DNA from: Nocardioides limicola
GTDB taxonomy: Bacteria; Actinomycetota; Actinomycetes; Propionibacteriales; Nocardioidaceae
Assembly (NCBI RefSeq): GCF_016827675.1
Contig: NZ_JAERJA010000009.1
Span: 1-64,000, forward strand
Length of the DNA: 64,000 nt
Reading direction: 5' to 3'
The notes under the pieces were generated by a model that was not told where the DNA came from, did not search any database, and saw only the letters and a program-made list of their open reading frames with translations. Shown in pieces: positions 32,998-42,633 of the stretch (positions are counted from its first letter, which is position 1; each line of letters begins with the position of its first letter). The position numbers were made by a program, and so were the translations under genes.

Positions 32998-33945
32998 ATG
33001 ACGCAGCAGCCGTTCAGCCGCCCCGGCGCGATCGACCTCTCCGCTCTCCGCAAGCCGGCGCCTGCGCCGACCCAGGGCGCCGCCCCGACTGGCGGGGCGC
33101 CGGGTACGGCGTACTCGGTGCGGATCGACGAGCAGAGCTTCCAGTCGGTGCTCGAGGCGTCGATGATCGCACCGGTGGTGCTGGTCTTCACCTCCCCGTC
33201 ACAGTCGCCCGAGTCGGTGCAGATGGCCGACGACGTGACCGCGGTCGCGGACGAGCACGAGGGCCGCTTCCTGGCCGGGGTGATCGACGTGGATGCGACG
33301 CCGGCGATCGCCAGCGCCATGCAGATCCCGCAGGTGCCGCTGATGCTGATCCTCCTTGACGGGCGACCGGTCACTCAGCCGATCCCCGGCCCGCTGGGCA
33401 TCGACGACATCCGGGCGATGTTCAACCAATTGGCCCAGCAACTCACCGCGCAGGGGATCACCACGCGGCACCAGCCGCGGGCGGCCGCGGCCGCCGAGCC
33501 GGGGACCGGGGGCGCCGAGGGAGAGCCGGAGGTCGACCCCCGCTACGCCGCGGCCCAGGATGCGCTGGGTGACGGCGACATCGACACCGCGGTGGCCGAG
33601 TACCAGAAGCTCGTGGACGCCAACCCGTCCGACGCCGAAGCGGTGGCCGGGCTGGCGATGGCCAAGGTGTTGCAGCGGACCCAGGGCGTGGACCTCAACG
33701 CCGCCCGGGAGGCTGCGGCGCAACGACCCGACGACGTGGAGGCGCAGACGCTGGTGGCCGACCTGGACCTGCTCGGCGGCCACGTCGAGGATGCGTTCGG
33801 CCGGCTCATCGAGCTGGTACGACGCACCTCGGGCAAGGAGCGGGAGGCCGCTCGCGAGCACCTGATCGGCCTCTTCGGAGCGGTGGGCAACGACGACCCC
33901 CGAGTGCTCCGCGGGCGGCAGAACCTCGCCTCGGCGCTCTTCTGA
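32998..33945 (+). CDS. Thioredoxin-fold/TPR protein (CnoX/YbbN-like)
   Basis: A 315-residue protein. Low-complexity N-terminus (1-40). Then a thioredoxin-like domain in which the CxxC site is replaced ('VLVFTSPSQSPESVQMADDV') but the cis-Pro region is kept ('MQIPQVPLMLILLDG'). C-terminal TPR-like helices start near residue 180 ('AAQDALGDGDIDTAVAEYQK'). This is the CnoX/YbbN layout, a redox-independent holdase-type chaperone. Confidence 0.85.
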   Translation: MTQQPFSRPGAIDLSALRKPAPAPTQGAAPTGGAPGTAYSVRIDEQSFQSVLEASMIAPVVLVFTSPSQSPESVQMADDVTAVADEHEGRFLAGVIDVDATPAIASAMQIPQVPLMLILLDGRPVTQPIPGPLGIDDIRAMFNQLAQQLTAQGITTRHQPRAAAAAEPGTGGAEGEPEVDPRYAAAQDALGDGDIDTAVAEYQKLVDANPSDAEAVAGLAMAKVLQRTQGVDLNAAREAAAQRPDDVEAQTLVADLDLLGGHVEDAFGRLIELVRRTSGKEREAAREHLIGLFGAVGNDDPRVLRGRQNLASALF

Positions 33946-33975
33946 GCGGAGCGGTTCGGCGGTCGGCCGGGTGGC

Positions 33976-34764
33976 TCAGCCGCGTCCGGATTCGGTGTAC
34001 GACGGGGCGTCCGGATCGTTGGCCGCCGCCAGCGCCGCCTCCACTCGCCGGGCGGTGTAGTCCGAGCACAGCTCCTGGACCTCGGCCACGGTGGCGAACC
34101 GGATCGCCTTGATCTCCCGCTCGTCGCGGACAGCCCGGTCAACGAGATCGGGGTCGTGCACGCCGCCGTCGAAGACCAGGCAGATCGCGTCGTCCCAACC
34201 GCCCCACGGCGGCAACCAGTCGGTGAGCAGCAGGCGCCCCGACTTCACGTCGATCGCAAGCTCCTCGCCGACCTCCCGGCCGGCCGCCAGTTGCGGCGAC
34301 TCGCCCACCTCGACGACACCTCCGGGCAGGTCCCAGTCGGGCTTGTAGGTGAGCTGACACAGCAGCACCCGGTCCGCGGGGTCGCGGAGCAGCAACTGGC
34401 TGATGCCCCGCTTGCGGGGCAGGAACGAGTTCAGCAGCCCGCGGAAGCCGTCGGGGGTGTCCGGCGCCGGGTCGGTGCGTAGCCGGGCGAAGAGGACCCG
34501 GTCCGCGCGGCTGTCCGCGGTCCTGACGCCACCCCGGACGATGCCCTCACGGAACAGCCCCGCCCAGGCGGCCACCCGGTGGACGATCGGGTCATCGGTG
34601 GGGGTCAGCATCTCGACCCGCTCGAAGTCGCGCAGCGCGGCCTCGACCACCAGGCGCAACTCACCGACGGCCGCTACCCAGTCCTCGCCCGGCTGCGGAG
34701 CCTCGATGCGTGCGACGCCGTCGCCGAGGCTGGTGATCGCGGGAGTTGGGGCGGGGGAGGTCAC
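33976..34764 (-). CDS. NUDIX hydrolase
   Basis: A 262-residue protein. The first 110 residues form an extra helical domain. The Nudix box 'GGVVEVGESPQLAAGREVGE' plus 'EL' fits Gx5Ex7REUxEE. Such enzymes hydrolyse nucleoside diphosphates linked to another moiety; the substrate is not predictable here. It faces the CnoX-like gene across a 30-base gap. Confidence 0.88.
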   Translation of the reverse strand: MTSPAPTPAITSLGDGVARIEAPQPGEDWVAAVGELRLVVEAALRDFERVEMLTPTDDPIVHRVAAWAGLFREGIVRGGVRTADSRADRVLFARLRTDPAPDTPDGFRGLLNSFLPRKRGISQLLLRDPADRVLLCQLTYKPDWDLPGGVVEVGESPQLAAGREVGEELAIDVKSGRLLLTDWLPPWGGWDDAICLVFDGGVHDPDLVDRAVRDEREIKAIRFATVAEVQELCSDYTARRVEAALAAANDPDAPSYTESGRG

Positions 34765-34872
34765 TCAGGTAGCGTATCCGGGCCGCTCCCAGTCAACTCC
34801 ACGAGTTGCGTCATGGTGGCGTTCCACGGGCGTCACCACGGTGACAGCCTCACTTGCGACGGGGAAAGGCCG

Positions 34873-35091
34873 ATGAGTCCACTCGAGACGTTCTTCGTGC
34901 TGCTCAGCGCGGCTGGGCTCCTCGTCGTTCTGGGGGGAATGGTGGTGCGACACCGTCGCATCCACGCCGAGCACTGGCTGTGGAAGCGGCGCCGGCTGCA
35001 GACCGCGCGGCTGCTGCTGTCCTGCGGCGCCGTGCTGTTCGGTGTCGGGATGGTCGCCCTGCTCGTCGTGGAACCGGCCAGCGCCCACTGA
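34873..35091 (+). CDS. Small two-helix membrane protein (72 aa)
   Basis: MSPLETFFVLLSAAGLLVVL, a basic loop ('RRIHAEHWLWKRRRLQTARL') and a second hydrophobic segment ('LSCGAVLFGVGMVALLVV'). ATG 34873 has gggaaagg upstream. No family recognised. Confidence 0.55.
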   Translation: MSPLETFFVLLSAAGLLVVLGGMVVRHRRIHAEHWLWKRRRLQTARLLLSCGAVLFGVGMVALLVVEPASAH

Positions 35092-35128
35092 CCGGGCTCG
35101 GGGCACCCGATCGCTAGGCTGCGTCGTC

Positions 35129-35908
35129 ATGACTGAGTTCGTGACCCTGGACGTGACCGACGGCGTCGGCACCATTCGGCTGGACCGCCCGAAGATGAAC
35201 GCGATCTCCTTCCAGGTGCAGGAGGAGTTGCGCACCGTGGCTGCCGAGGCCACCGCACGTGACGACGTCAGGGCCGTGGTGCTCTACGGCGGTGAGCGTC
35301 TCTTCGCTGCCGGCAACGACGTCAAGGAGATGTCCGAGCTCTCCTACGCCGACATGGTCAAGGCGACCCGGGGCGTCTCCCAGGCGGCCACCGCGATCGC
35401 GGAGATCCCGAAGCCGGTGGTGGCGGCGGTGACCGGCTACGCCCTCGGCGGTGGCTGTGAGTTGACGCTGGCCGCGGATGTGCGGATCGCCGCCGAGAAC
35501 GCGACCTTCGGTCAGCCCGAGGTGCTGCTGGGCATCATTCCCGGCGCTGGCGGCACCCAGCGACTGGCCCGACTGGTGGGGCCCAGCAAGGCCAAGGACC
35601 TGATCTTCACCGGTCGGTTCGTCAAGGCCGAGGAGGCGCTGGCGATCGGCCTGGTCGACAAGGTGGTGCCGGCCGACTCCGTCTACACCGAAGCGGTGGC
35701 CTGGGCGAGCCAGTTCACCGGTGCCGCCGCGTTGGCACTGCGGGCGGCCAAGGAGTGCATCGACCGTGGCCTGGAGACCGACCTGGCCACCGGACTGGCC
35801 ATCGAGCAGCAGCAGTTCGCGGCGGTCTTCGCCACCGAGGACCGGACCCTGGGGATGCAGTCGTTCCTCGAGAACGGCCCGGGCAAGGCGCGCTTCGTCG
35901 GACGTTGA
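35129..35908 (+). CDS. Enoyl-CoA hydratase (crotonase family)
   Basis: Hydrates 2-enoyl-CoA to 3-hydroxyacyl-CoA. The 259 residues show 'LFAAGNDVKEMSELSYADM', 'YALGGGCELTLAADVRIA' and 'FGQPEVLLGIIPGAGGTQRL', with the two catalytic Glu positions filled. It can link crotonyl-CoA and 3-hydroxybutyryl-CoA, joining the dehydrogenase at 13493 with Ccr, or serve beta-oxidation. Confidence 0.92.
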   Translation: MTEFVTLDVTDGVGTIRLDRPKMNAISFQVQEELRTVAAEATARDDVRAVVLYGGERLFAAGNDVKEMSELSYADMVKATRGVSQAATAIAEIPKPVVAAVTGYALGGGCELTLAADVRIAAENATFGQPEVLLGIIPGAGGTQRLARLVGPSKAKDLIFTGRFVKAEEALAIGLVDKVVPADSVYTEAVAWASQFTGAAALALRAAKECIDRGLETDLATGLAIEQQQFAAVFATEDRTLGMQSFLENGPGKARFVGR

Positions 35909-35991
35909 GTGAGATGTGGGTCACCGGGCCGTAGAGTGACCCCGAAGTCATGCATCCGGGAGCCCGGGTGCCCGAGCAGGAGGAGTGAGCC

Positions 35992-36423
35992 GTGGCCAGC
36001 GACAGCAGCGAGCCCCAGGGCAACGAAGCCCCGGAGCCCTCGGGCAGCAAGTCGGTCAGCAAGGACGAGGGCGCCTCGACCGACGAGAAGACCACCGGTG
36101 GACGTCGTACCCCCGACATCGACGTCGCCGTGCTGCGAGCCAAGATCGCTCAGGTCGTCTGGGTGGTCTGTGTCGTGCTGGCCCTCTTCCTGGCCGTCGG
36201 CGCCCTCTGCATCGCGCTGGGCGCCAACGAGAACAACGGACTCGTCTCCTTCGTGCTCTCCATGGCCGACACCGCCGGCCTGGGGGTGTTCTCGCTCGAG
36301 GACGGGATCAAGACCTTCGACGGTGAGAACGCCGAGATCAAGAACGCTCTGTTCAACTGGGGTCTGGGCGCCATTTTCTGGTTGATCCTGGGTCGGGTGC
36401 TGGACCGCGTCATCCGTCCCTGA
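35992..36423 (+). CDS. Small two-helix membrane protein upstream of ETF
   Basis: A 143-residue protein starting at GTG 35992 after aggagg. The N-terminal 45 residues are hydrophilic and disordered, followed by a helix 'IAQVVWVVCVVLALFLAVGA', an extracytoplasmic loop and a second helix 'LFNWGLGAIFWLILGRVL'. No family recognised; it may be a conserved actinobacterial hypothetical. Confidence 0.65.
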   Translation: MASDSSEPQGNEAPEPSGSKSVSKDEGASTDEKTTGGRRTPDIDVAVLRAKIAQVVWVVCVVLALFLAVGALCIALGANENNGLVSFVLSMADTAGLGVFSLEDGIKTFDGENAEIKNALFNWGLGAIFWLILGRVLDRVIRP

Positions 36424-36558
36424 GCATCGTCGTACCACGCCGATCGCGACGGGCTGTGACCCATCGCACGGTGGCACGGAGTTCCGCAGGAGTGCTTGCC
36501 ACTAGTAGCCTCCACAACCACATCGAGAGCACAGGAGGGGCCGAACCGGCCGCACGCC

Positions 36559-37350
36559 ATGAACATTGTTGTCTGTGTGAAATACGTTCCCGACGCCACT
36601 GCCGACCGGCAGTTCGAGTCGGACAACACCGTTGACCGAGTAGGCGTGGACGGTCTGTTGTCCGAGTTGGACGAGTACGCCGTCGAGCAGTCGCTGCAGA
36701 TCAAGGAGAAGCGCGAGGGCGAGGAGGTCACCGTCACCGCGCTGTGCGTGGGTCCGGCCGAGGCCGAGGCCGCCGTCCGCAAGTCGCTGCAGATGGGCGC
36801 TGACGCCGGTGTGCACGTGATCGACGACGCCATCGCCGGCTCGGACGCGATCGCCACCTCGCTGGTGCTGGCCAAGGCCATCGAGAAGATCGGCCAGCCC
36901 GACCTCATCGTCTGTGGCATGGCCTCGACCGACGCGGGCATGAGCGTCGTTCCGGCGATGCTGGCCGAGCGTCTGGGTCTGCCGCAGGTCACCTTCGCCT
37001 CCGTGGTGGAGACCCAGGGCGACCAGGTGCGGATCAAGCGCGACGGTGACACCGCGACCGAGGTCGTCGGGGGCACCCTGCCGCTGGTGCTGTCCGTGAC
37101 CGACCAGACCGGTGAGGCCCGCTACCCGTCCTTCAAGGGCATCATGGCGGCCAAGAAGAAGACCGTGGACACCTACTCGCTGGGCGACCTCGGTGTCGAC
37201 GCCGGCAGTGTCGGTCTGAGCGTGGCGTGGACCGAGGTCGCCGAGACCTCCGCCCGCCCGCCGCGCACCGCCGGCGAGATCGTGACCGACGAGAGCGGGT
37301 CGGGCGCCGCGGCGCTGGCCGAGTTCCTCGCCGCCAAGAAGTTCATCTGA
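36559..37350 (+). CDS. etfB: Electron transfer flavoprotein beta subunit
   Basis: With EtfA it accepts electrons from acyl-CoA dehydrogenases and passes them toward the quinone pool. 263 residues; 'MNIVVCVKYVPDATADRQFE', 'DEYAVEQSLQIKEK' and 'VCGMASTDAGMSVVPAMLAE' are diagnostic. The etfA start follows ten bases after its stop. It serves the dehydrogenase at 59684 and any methylsuccinyl-CoA dehydrogenase outside the window. Confidence 0.95.
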   Translation: MNIVVCVKYVPDATADRQFESDNTVDRVGVDGLLSELDEYAVEQSLQIKEKREGEEVTVTALCVGPAEAEAAVRKSLQMGADAGVHVIDDAIAGSDAIATSLVLAKAIEKIGQPDLIVCGMASTDAGMSVVPAMLAERLGLPQVTFASVVETQGDQVRIKRDGDTATEVVGGTLPLVLSVTDQTGEARYPSFKGIMAAKKKTVDTYSLGDLGVDAGSVGLSVAWTEVAETSARPPRTAGEIVTDESGSGAAALAEFLAAKKFI

Positions 37351-37360
37351 GGAGCGAGAC

Positions 37361-38314
37361 ATGTCCGAGATTCTGGTTCTCGTCGACCACGTCGACGGTG
37401 CAGTCCGCAAGCCCACCCTGGAGCTGCTGGCCATCGCCAAGCGCCTCGGTGCGCCGTCGGCGGTGTTCATCGGTGGTGCCGGTCAGGCCGAGGCTGCCGC
37501 CGAGCAGCTGGGCAAGTTCGGTGCCGAGAAGATCTACGCGGTCGATGACGCGCAGATCAAGGGCTACCTGGTGGCCCCCAAGGCCGAGGCGCTTCAGCAG
37601 CTCGCCGCCGCCACCAACCCGGGCGCGATCCTGATCAGCTCCTCGTCCGAGGGCAAGGAGATCGCCGGCCGGCTGGCGATCAAGCTCGAGTCCGGGCTGA
37701 TCACCGACGCGGTGGACGTGGCTGCCGACGGCACCACCACCCAGTCGGTCTTCGCCGGCAACTTCACCGTCCAGGCGAAGGTCACCAAGGGCACGCCGAT
37801 CATCACGGTCAAGCCGAACGCGGCAGCGCCCGAGGAGGGTGCCGCCGCCGGTGCCGTCGAGGCGTTCGCGGTGACCATCTCCGACGCCGCCAAGACCGCC
37901 CAGATCGTGGCCTCGCAGCCGCGGCAGGCGACCGGTCGTCCCGAGCTCACCGAGGCCGCCATCGTGGTCTCCGGTGGTCGTGGCACCGGTGGTGACTTCA
38001 GCGCGGTGGAGGCGCTGGCCGACTCGCTCGGTGCCGCCGTCGGTGCGTCCCGGGCCGCGGTGGACTCCGGCTGGAAGCCGCACACCTTCCAGGTGGGTCA
38101 GACCGGCAAGACCGTGTCGCCGCAGTTGTACGTGGCCAACGGCATCTCCGGTGCCATCCAGCACCGTGCCGGCATGCAGACCTCGAAGACCATCGTGGCC
38201 GTCAACAAGGACGAAGAGGCCCCGATCTTCGAGCTGGTCGACTTCGGTGTCGTCGGGGACCTGCACTCGGTGCTCCCCGCGCTCACCGCGGAGGTCGAGA
38301 AGCGCAAGGGCTGA
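37361..38314 (+). CDS. etfA: Electron transfer flavoprotein alpha subunit
   Basis: 317 residues. The C-terminal FAD domain contains '[20 protein letters not shown]', '[20 protein letters not shown]' and '[20 protein letters not shown]'. It forms an operon with etfB and is followed by a strong terminator. Confidence 0.95.
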   Translation: MSEILVLVDHVDGAVRKPTLELLAIAKRLGAPSAVFIGGAGQAEAAAEQLGKFGAEKIYAVDDAQIKGYLVAPKAEALQQLAAATNPGAILISSSSEGKEIAGRLAIKLESGLITDAVDVAADGTTTQSVFAGNFTVQAKVTKGTPIITVKPNAAAPEEGAAAGAVEAFAVTISDAAKTAQIVASQPRQATGRPELTEAAIVVSGGRGTGGDFSAVEALADSLGAAVGASRAAVDSGWKPHTFQVGQTGKTVSPQLYVANGISGAIQHRAGMQTSKTIVAVNKDEEAPIFELVDFGVVGDLHSVLPALTAEVEKRKG

Positions 38315-38325
38315 TCTGAGGCTCT

Positions 38326-38362
38326 CGACGCCGCACCACCGGAACCCGGTGGTGCGGCGTCG
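38326..38362 (+). terminator. 17-bp hairpin terminator of etfBA
   Basis: cgacgccgcaccaccgg and ccggtggtgcggcgtcg are exact complements with the loop aac, 12 bases after the etfA stop. Confidence 0.85.
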
Positions 38363-38415
38363 CTCATTTCTGCCCGATGGTTGCCGACCGGACCGGCTGC
38401 TGGTATGCATCGGTG

Positions 38416-39261
38416 ATGGACGAGGTGGCGTGGGCGCGCATCGGTGACGGAGTCGAGCTGGCCTACGTGGAGCGCGGCGACGGCGAGCCGGTGGTGCTGG
38501 TGCATGGCAGCCTCGCCGATCTCGGCTACTGGGAGCAGTCCGAGCAACTTGACCGACTCTCCGAGCGGCGTCGCGTCATCGCCTACAGCCGCCGCCACAA
38601 CCACCCGAACCGCACGGCGGTGTCCGGAAGCCACTCGCCGATGGTGGAGGCGGCCGACCTGGCTGGCCTGCTCGACGTACTCCAGCTGGACCGGGTGCAT
38701 CTGGTGGGTCACTCCTACGGCGCCTACACCGCCCTGGTGTACGCCCTGGCCCATCCGGACCGACTGGCGAGCCTGACCCTGGCCGAGCCGCCCCTGCTGG
38801 CCTGGCTGCCCGACATTCCCGGCGGCGACGGCATCGAGGAGGGATTCATGTCCGGCGTCTGGGAGCCGCTCGGGCGGGCCTTCGTCGACGGCGGGGACGA
38901 GGCCGGGCTGGAGTTCACGGCGCAGTGGTACTTCCAGCAGACCTTCGACGAGGTGGACCCGGCCTGGCAGACCCTGATGCGCGACAACGTGGTGGAGTGG
39001 CGCGAACTCGCCCGCTCACCGGCGGCCTTCGCCCGTGTCGACCGTGCCGAGGTCGCCGCCCTTCCGGTGCCCACCCTGCTCCTGTCGGGTGGCCGGAACG
39101 CGGGTGGCTACAACGACCTGATCGACGCCGAGCTGTTGCGGCTGATCCCCGGGGCGGTGCGCACCGTGATCGCCGACGCCGGGCACGAGATGTTCCTGGA
39201 GTTCCCCGAGGAGTCGGCCCGCGCGCTGCTGGAGCATCTCGACCGGCATCCGATGGGCTGA
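38416..39261 (+). CDS. Alpha/beta hydrolase
   Basis: A 281-residue hydrolase. '[16 protein letters not shown]' forms the oxyanion hole region. The nucleophile is Ser100 in '[17 protein letters not shown]', and the His is in '[13 protein letters not shown]'. Substrate unknown; transcribed alone between etfA and proA. Confidence 0.88.
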   Translation: MDEVAWARIGDGVELAYVERGDGEPVVLVHGSLADLGYWEQSEQLDRLSERRRVIAYSRRHNHPNRTAVSGSHSPMVEAADLAGLLDVLQLDRVHLVGHSYGAYTALVYALAHPDRLASLTLAEPPLLAWLPDIPGGDGIEEGFMSGVWEPLGRAFVDGGDEAGLEFTAQWYFQQTFDEVDPAWQTLMRDNVVEWRELARSPAAFARVDRAEVAALPVPTLLLSGGRNAGGYNDLIDAELLRLIPGAVRTVIADAGHEMFLEFPEESARALLEHLDRHPMG

Positions 39262-39323
39262 TTCCGCGCCCACCAGTTGGTTGGCCGACTGCGCCGGTAG
39301 CCGGACTGATTACGCTTGACGGC

Positions 39324-40574
39324 ATGAGTGTCGAGAACGACGTACGCGTCGTCGCTGAGCGGGCCCGTGAGGCCAGCCACCTACTGGCGGTGGCCACCCG
39401 GGCCACCAAGGATGCGGCGCTGGAGGCGATGGCCGAGGCACTGATCGCAGCCGAGGCCGCGATCCTGACCGCCAACGCCGAGGACATCGCCCGCGCCGAG
39501 GCCGGCGGCACTCCCGCCAACATCATCGACCGGCTCCGGCTGACCCCGGACCGGCTGGCCGCGATGGCCCAGGGACTCCGCGACGTGGCCGGCCTGCCCG
39601 ACCCGGTCGGCGAGGTGGTCCGCGGCAGCACGCTGGCCAACGGCTTGGAGTTGCGTCAGGTGCGGGTCCCGTTCGGGGTCGTCGGGATGATCTATGAGGC
39701 TCGCCCGAACGTGACCGCGGATGCGGCCGGAATCTGCCTCAAGTCGGGCAACGCGGTGCTGCTCAGGGGCAGTTCCAGCGCCCGCTCCAGTAATGCCGCC
39801 GTGGTCGAGGTGCTGCGCTGTGCCGCCGAGGCGGCGGGGCTTCCTGCCGATGTGGTGCAGATGGTGCCGGGCGACAGCCACGACAGCGTCAAGGCGCTGA
39901 TGCGAGCCCGCGGGCTGGTCGACGTACTCATCCCGCGCGGTGGCGCCGGTCTGATCCGCAGCGTGGTCGAGGAGTCGACCGTGCCGGTGATCGAGACCGG
40001 GGTGGGCAACTGTCATGTGTACGTCGACGCCGGTGCCGACCTGGACAAGGCGCTGGCGTTGGTCCTCAACTCCAAGACCCAGCGCACCAGCGTCTGCAAC
40101 GCTGCGGAGTCGCTGCTGGTGCACGCCGACGTCGCCGACGAGTTCCTGCCCCGGATCATCGAAGCGCTGCAGGAGCACCAGGTCACCATCCACGGCGACG
40201 AGCGGTTCGCCGAGTACGACGACATCCTCGCCGCCACCGACGAGGACCATGCCTCCGAGTTCCTGGCCCTGGAGATCTCCGCGGCTGTGGTGGCCGACCT
40301 GGATGCCGCGATCGCGCACATCCGCAGGTTCAGCAGCGGCCACACCGACGCCATCGTCACCGACGACCTGGCCGCGGCACGTCGGTTCACCGCCGAGGTG
40401 GACTCCGCGGCGGTGCTGGTGAACGCCTCCACCCGGTTCACCGACGGGGGAGAGTTCGGCTTCGGCGCCGAGATCGGGATCAGCACCCAGAAGTTGCACG
40501 CCCGGGGGCCGATGGGGCTGCCGGAGATGACCTCCACCAAGTACGTCGTCATCGGCGACGGCCACGTCCGCTGA
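39324..40574 (+). CDS. proA: Gamma-glutamyl phosphate reductase
   Basis: Second step of proline synthesis: NADPH reduction of glutamyl-5-phosphate to the semialdehyde. 416 residues; '[20 protein letters not shown]', '[16 protein letters not shown]', the catalytic Cys in '[15 protein letters not shown]', and '[20 protein letters not shown]'. ATG 39324. No proB is adjacent in the window. Confidence 0.96.
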   Translation: MSVENDVRVVAERAREASHLLAVATRATKDAALEAMAEALIAAEAAILTANAEDIARAEAGGTPANIIDRLRLTPDRLAAMAQGLRDVAGLPDPVGEVVRGSTLANGLELRQVRVPFGVVGMIYEARPNVTADAAGICLKSGNAVLLRGSSSARSSNAAVVEVLRCAAEAAGLPADVVQMVPGDSHDSVKALMRARGLVDVLIPRGGAGLIRSVVEESTVPVIETGVGNCHVYVDAGADLDKALALVLNSKTQRTSVCNAAESLLVHADVADEFLPRIIEALQEHQVTIHGDERFAEYDDILAATDEDHASEFLALEISAAVVADLDAAIAHIRRFSSGHTDAIVTDDLAAARRFTAEVDSAAVLVNASTRFTDGGEFGFGAEIGISTQKLHARGPMGLPEMTSTKYVVIGDGHVR

Positions 40575-40603
40575 CCGCACCCGCGCACGATAGGATCCCT
40601 GCC

Positions 40604-40741
40604 ATGTCTGCTGACCTGACCCTGCTGGCTGCCGAGTCCACCCACGTCTCGCCGATCACCGTCGGCGCGATCGTGCTGATCGCCTTCGTGATCGCGATCA
40701 TCGGCCTGCTGCTCTTCGCCGGCGGGCGCGAGCACTCCTGA
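40604..40741 (+). CDS. Very small membrane protein between proA and nadD (45 aa)
   Basis: [20 protein letters not shown] is followed by one hydrophobic helix, '[20 protein letters not shown]'. It fits exactly between proA and nadD, five bases before nadD, a position where I recall actinobacteria often keeping a small membrane ORF. Function unknown. Confidence 0.6.
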   Translation: MSADLTLLAAESTHVSPITVGAIVLIAFVIAIIGLLLFAGGREHS

Positions 40742-40746
40742 GCACG

Positions 40747-41364
40747 ATGCCGACGCCGGCCACTCCCCGACGCAGGGTCGGGGTGATGGGCGGCACGTTC
40801 GACCCCATCCATCATGGTCACCTGGTGGCCGCATCCGAGGTGCGGGCCTGGTTCGACCTTGACGAGGTCGTCTTCGTCCCCACCGGCGACCCGTGGCAGA
40901 AGAGTGACCGGGTCGTCTCCGCGGCCGAACACCGCTACCTGATGACGGTGATCGCCACCGCCTCGAACCCGTTGTTCCGGGTGTCCCGGGTCGACATCGA
41001 CCGGTCCGGTCCGACGTACACGATCGACACGCTGCGGGATCTGGCGGCGCAGTTGCCCGACGCGGACCTCTACTTCATCACCGGCGCCGATGCGCTGGCT
41101 CAGATCTTCACCTGGCGCGACGCCGACGAGGTCTTCGACCTGGCCCACTTCGTCGGGTGCACCCGGCCCGGGTACGAGGCACATCCGGAGCAGCTGACCC
41201 GGATCCCGGCCGACCGGGTGAGCATGGTCGAGATCCCCGCGCTGGCGATCTCGTCCACCGACTGCCGTGAGCGGACCGCCCGCGGCGAGCCGGTGTGGTA
41301 CCTGGTGCCCGACGGCGTGGTCCAGTACATCGCCAAGCATCGTCTCTATCGACCCGAGGACTGA
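40747..41364 (+). CDS. nadD: Nicotinate-nucleotide adenylyltransferase
   Basis: Makes nicotinate adenine dinucleotide from NaMN and ATP in NAD synthesis. 205 residues; '[20 protein letters not shown]' contains the nucleotidyltransferase GxFxPxHxGH motif, and 'ISSTDCRER' is the second conserved motif. It is followed one base later by rsfS. Confidence 0.96.
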   Translation: MPTPATPRRRVGVMGGTFDPIHHGHLVAASEVRAWFDLDEVVFVPTGDPWQKSDRVVSAAEHRYLMTVIATASNPLFRVSRVDIDRSGPTYTIDTLRDLAAQLPDADLYFITGADALAQIFTWRDADEVFDLAHFVGCTRPGYEAHPEQLTRIPADRVSMVEIPALAISSTDCRERTARGEPVWYLVPDGVVQYIAKHRLYRPED

Positions 41365-41365
41365 C

Positions 41366-41755
41366 ATGACTGCCACCGACCAAGCCGTCGAACGGATCCG
41401 GACCGCTGCCACCGCGGCCGCTGACAAGCTGGCCACCGACCTGCGAGCCTTCGACGTCAGCGAGCAACTCGCGATCACCGACGCGTTCCTGTTGGCCACG
41501 GCCAGCAACGAACGTCAGATCGGCGCCGTCGTCGACGAGATCGAGGGCCGACTCCGCCAGATCGGCGCCAAGCCGATCCGCCGGGAGGGGGAGCGGGACG
41601 GTCGCTGGGTGCTGATCGACTACGGCGACATCGTGGTGCACGTGCAGCACAGCGAGGAGCGGGAGTTCTATGCGCTGGAGCGGCTGTGGCGTGACTGCCC
41701 GGTGATCGACCTGCCTGACTCCGGGTCCGACTCCGGGTCCGACTCCGGGCAGTGA
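41366..41755 (+). CDS. rsfS: Ribosomal silencing factor RsfS
   Basis: Binds ribosomal protein L14 and blocks subunit joining when nutrients are scarce. 129 residues; 'DKLATDLRAFDVSEQLAITD', 'LLATASNERQIGAVVDEIE' and 'WVLIDYGDIVVHVQHSEERE'. The C-terminus ends in repeated Asp-Ser-Gly encoded by a 12-base tandem repeat. It overlaps gpgP by 4 bases. Confidence 0.95.
   Translation: MTATDQAVERIRTAATAAADKLATDLRAFDVSEQLAITDAFLLATASNERQIGAVVDEIEGRLRQIGAKPIRREGERDGRWVLIDYGDIVVHVQHSEEREFYALERLWRDCPVIDLPDSGSDSGSDSGQ
41717..41750 (+). repeat. 12-bp tandem repeat at the rsfS 3' end
   Basis: gactccgggtcc at 41717 and 41729, then gactccgggc at 41741, encode DSGSDSGSDSG. The copy number probably varies between strains. 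Confidence 0.75.
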
Positions 41756-42363
41756 CGATGCGCCGCCTGGTGTTGCTCCGGCACGGCGAGACCGACTGGA
41801 ACGCGGCCGGTCGCCTGCAGGGGCATGCGGACGTGGCCCTGAACGAGGCCGGCCTCGCGCAGGCGATCGCGGTGGCGCCCCACCTGGCCAAGTACCAGCC
41901 GGTGGCGATCTGGACCTCGGACCTGGCACGCGCCGCACGGACCGCGGAGATCATCGCCGACATGTGCGACGTCGAGGTGCGCCGCGATGTCCGGTTGCGG
42001 GAGATCTCGGTGGGCGCCGCCGAGGGGCTGACCTGGGCAGAGATCGAGGAGTCCTATCCCGGGTACCGGGTGGCCGACGGTCCGCGCGACCACACCCGGG
42101 TGCCTGGCGCGGAGAGTGTGGCGGCGCTGGCGGCGCGGATGACCGAGGTGCTGGTCGAGGCGTTGGGCCAGTTGGATGCGGGAGAGACGGTGCTGGTCGT
42201 CTCCCACGGCGGCGCCGCGGTGGCCGGTCTGGCGGGGCTTCTGGGCTGGCCGGCCGAGGCGGCGCGGAGCATCCAAGGACTGGCCAACTGCGGCTGGGCG
42301 ATCGTCGAGGAGGTCGACGGCAGGCTCCGCTTGGGCGCCTACAACCGGGTCGCCGAAGGTTGA
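41752..42363 (+). CDS. gpgP: Histidine phosphatase, probable glucosyl-3-phosphoglycerate phosphatase
   Basis: 203-residue branch-1 histidine phosphatase: 'LVLLRHGETDWNAAGRLQGH' with the RHG motif, 'SDLARAARTAEIIADM' and 'VLVVSHGGAAVAGLAGLLGW'. In mycobacteria the gene after rsfS is gpgP, of methylglucose lipopolysaccharide synthesis, so the assignment rests on synteny plus family. GTG 41752 overlaps the rsfS stop; ATG 41758 is an alternative start. Confidence 0.8.
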   Translation: MTMRRLVLLRHGETDWNAAGRLQGHADVALNEAGLAQAIAVAPHLAKYQPVAIWTSDLARAARTAEIIADMCDVEVRRDVRLREISVGAAEGLTWAEIEESYPGYRVADGPRDHTRVPGAESVAALAARMTEVLVEALGQLDAGETVLVVSHGGAAVAGLAGLLGWPAEAARSIQGLANCGWAIVEEVDGRLRLGAYNRVAEG

Positions 42364-42464
42364 GCCGGATCGCGGTGTCCACGCCGGGACCCCGATTTCT
42401 CTCCCGCACACCGGTTGGGTAGTATTCCGCAGGTTGCTGGCCGGAGAGATCCGGCAGACGCAAT

Positions 42465-42537
42465 GGGGCTGTGGCGCAGCTGGTAGCGCATCTGCATGGC
42501 ATGCAGAGGGTCAGGGGTTCGAGTCCCCTCAGCTCCA
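42465..42537 (+). tRNA. tRNA-Ala(GGC)
   Basis: A full cloverleaf: acceptor ggggctg/cagctcc, D arm gcgc-agctggta-gcgc, anticodon arm tctgc-atggcat-gcaga with GGC at 42498-42500, and T arm aggggttcgagtcccct. The discriminator is A at 42537; CCA is not encoded (ccc follows). Confidence 0.95.
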
Positions 42538-42550
42538 CCCAAGGTTCATT

Positions 42551-42576
42551 GAGGACCGGGCTTCGGCTCGGTCCTC
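42551..42576 (+). terminator. Hairpin terminator after tRNA-Ala
   Basis: gaggaccgggc-ttcg-gctcggtcctc folds over 11 pairs (one G-T) with a stable ttcg tetraloop. From here to 42633 no gene is seen. Confidence 0.75.
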
Positions 42577-42633
42577 GATGTGTCTAGCGCCGGCGCAGCT
42601 CGCTTTCGGTGGAATTGGCCCGCGAGGGCCGTA

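Noticed and set aside
42465..42633. Integration site with a duplicated tRNA 3' end
   Set aside because: No second copy of the tRNA-Ala 3' sequence and no integrase gene were found by reading the window.
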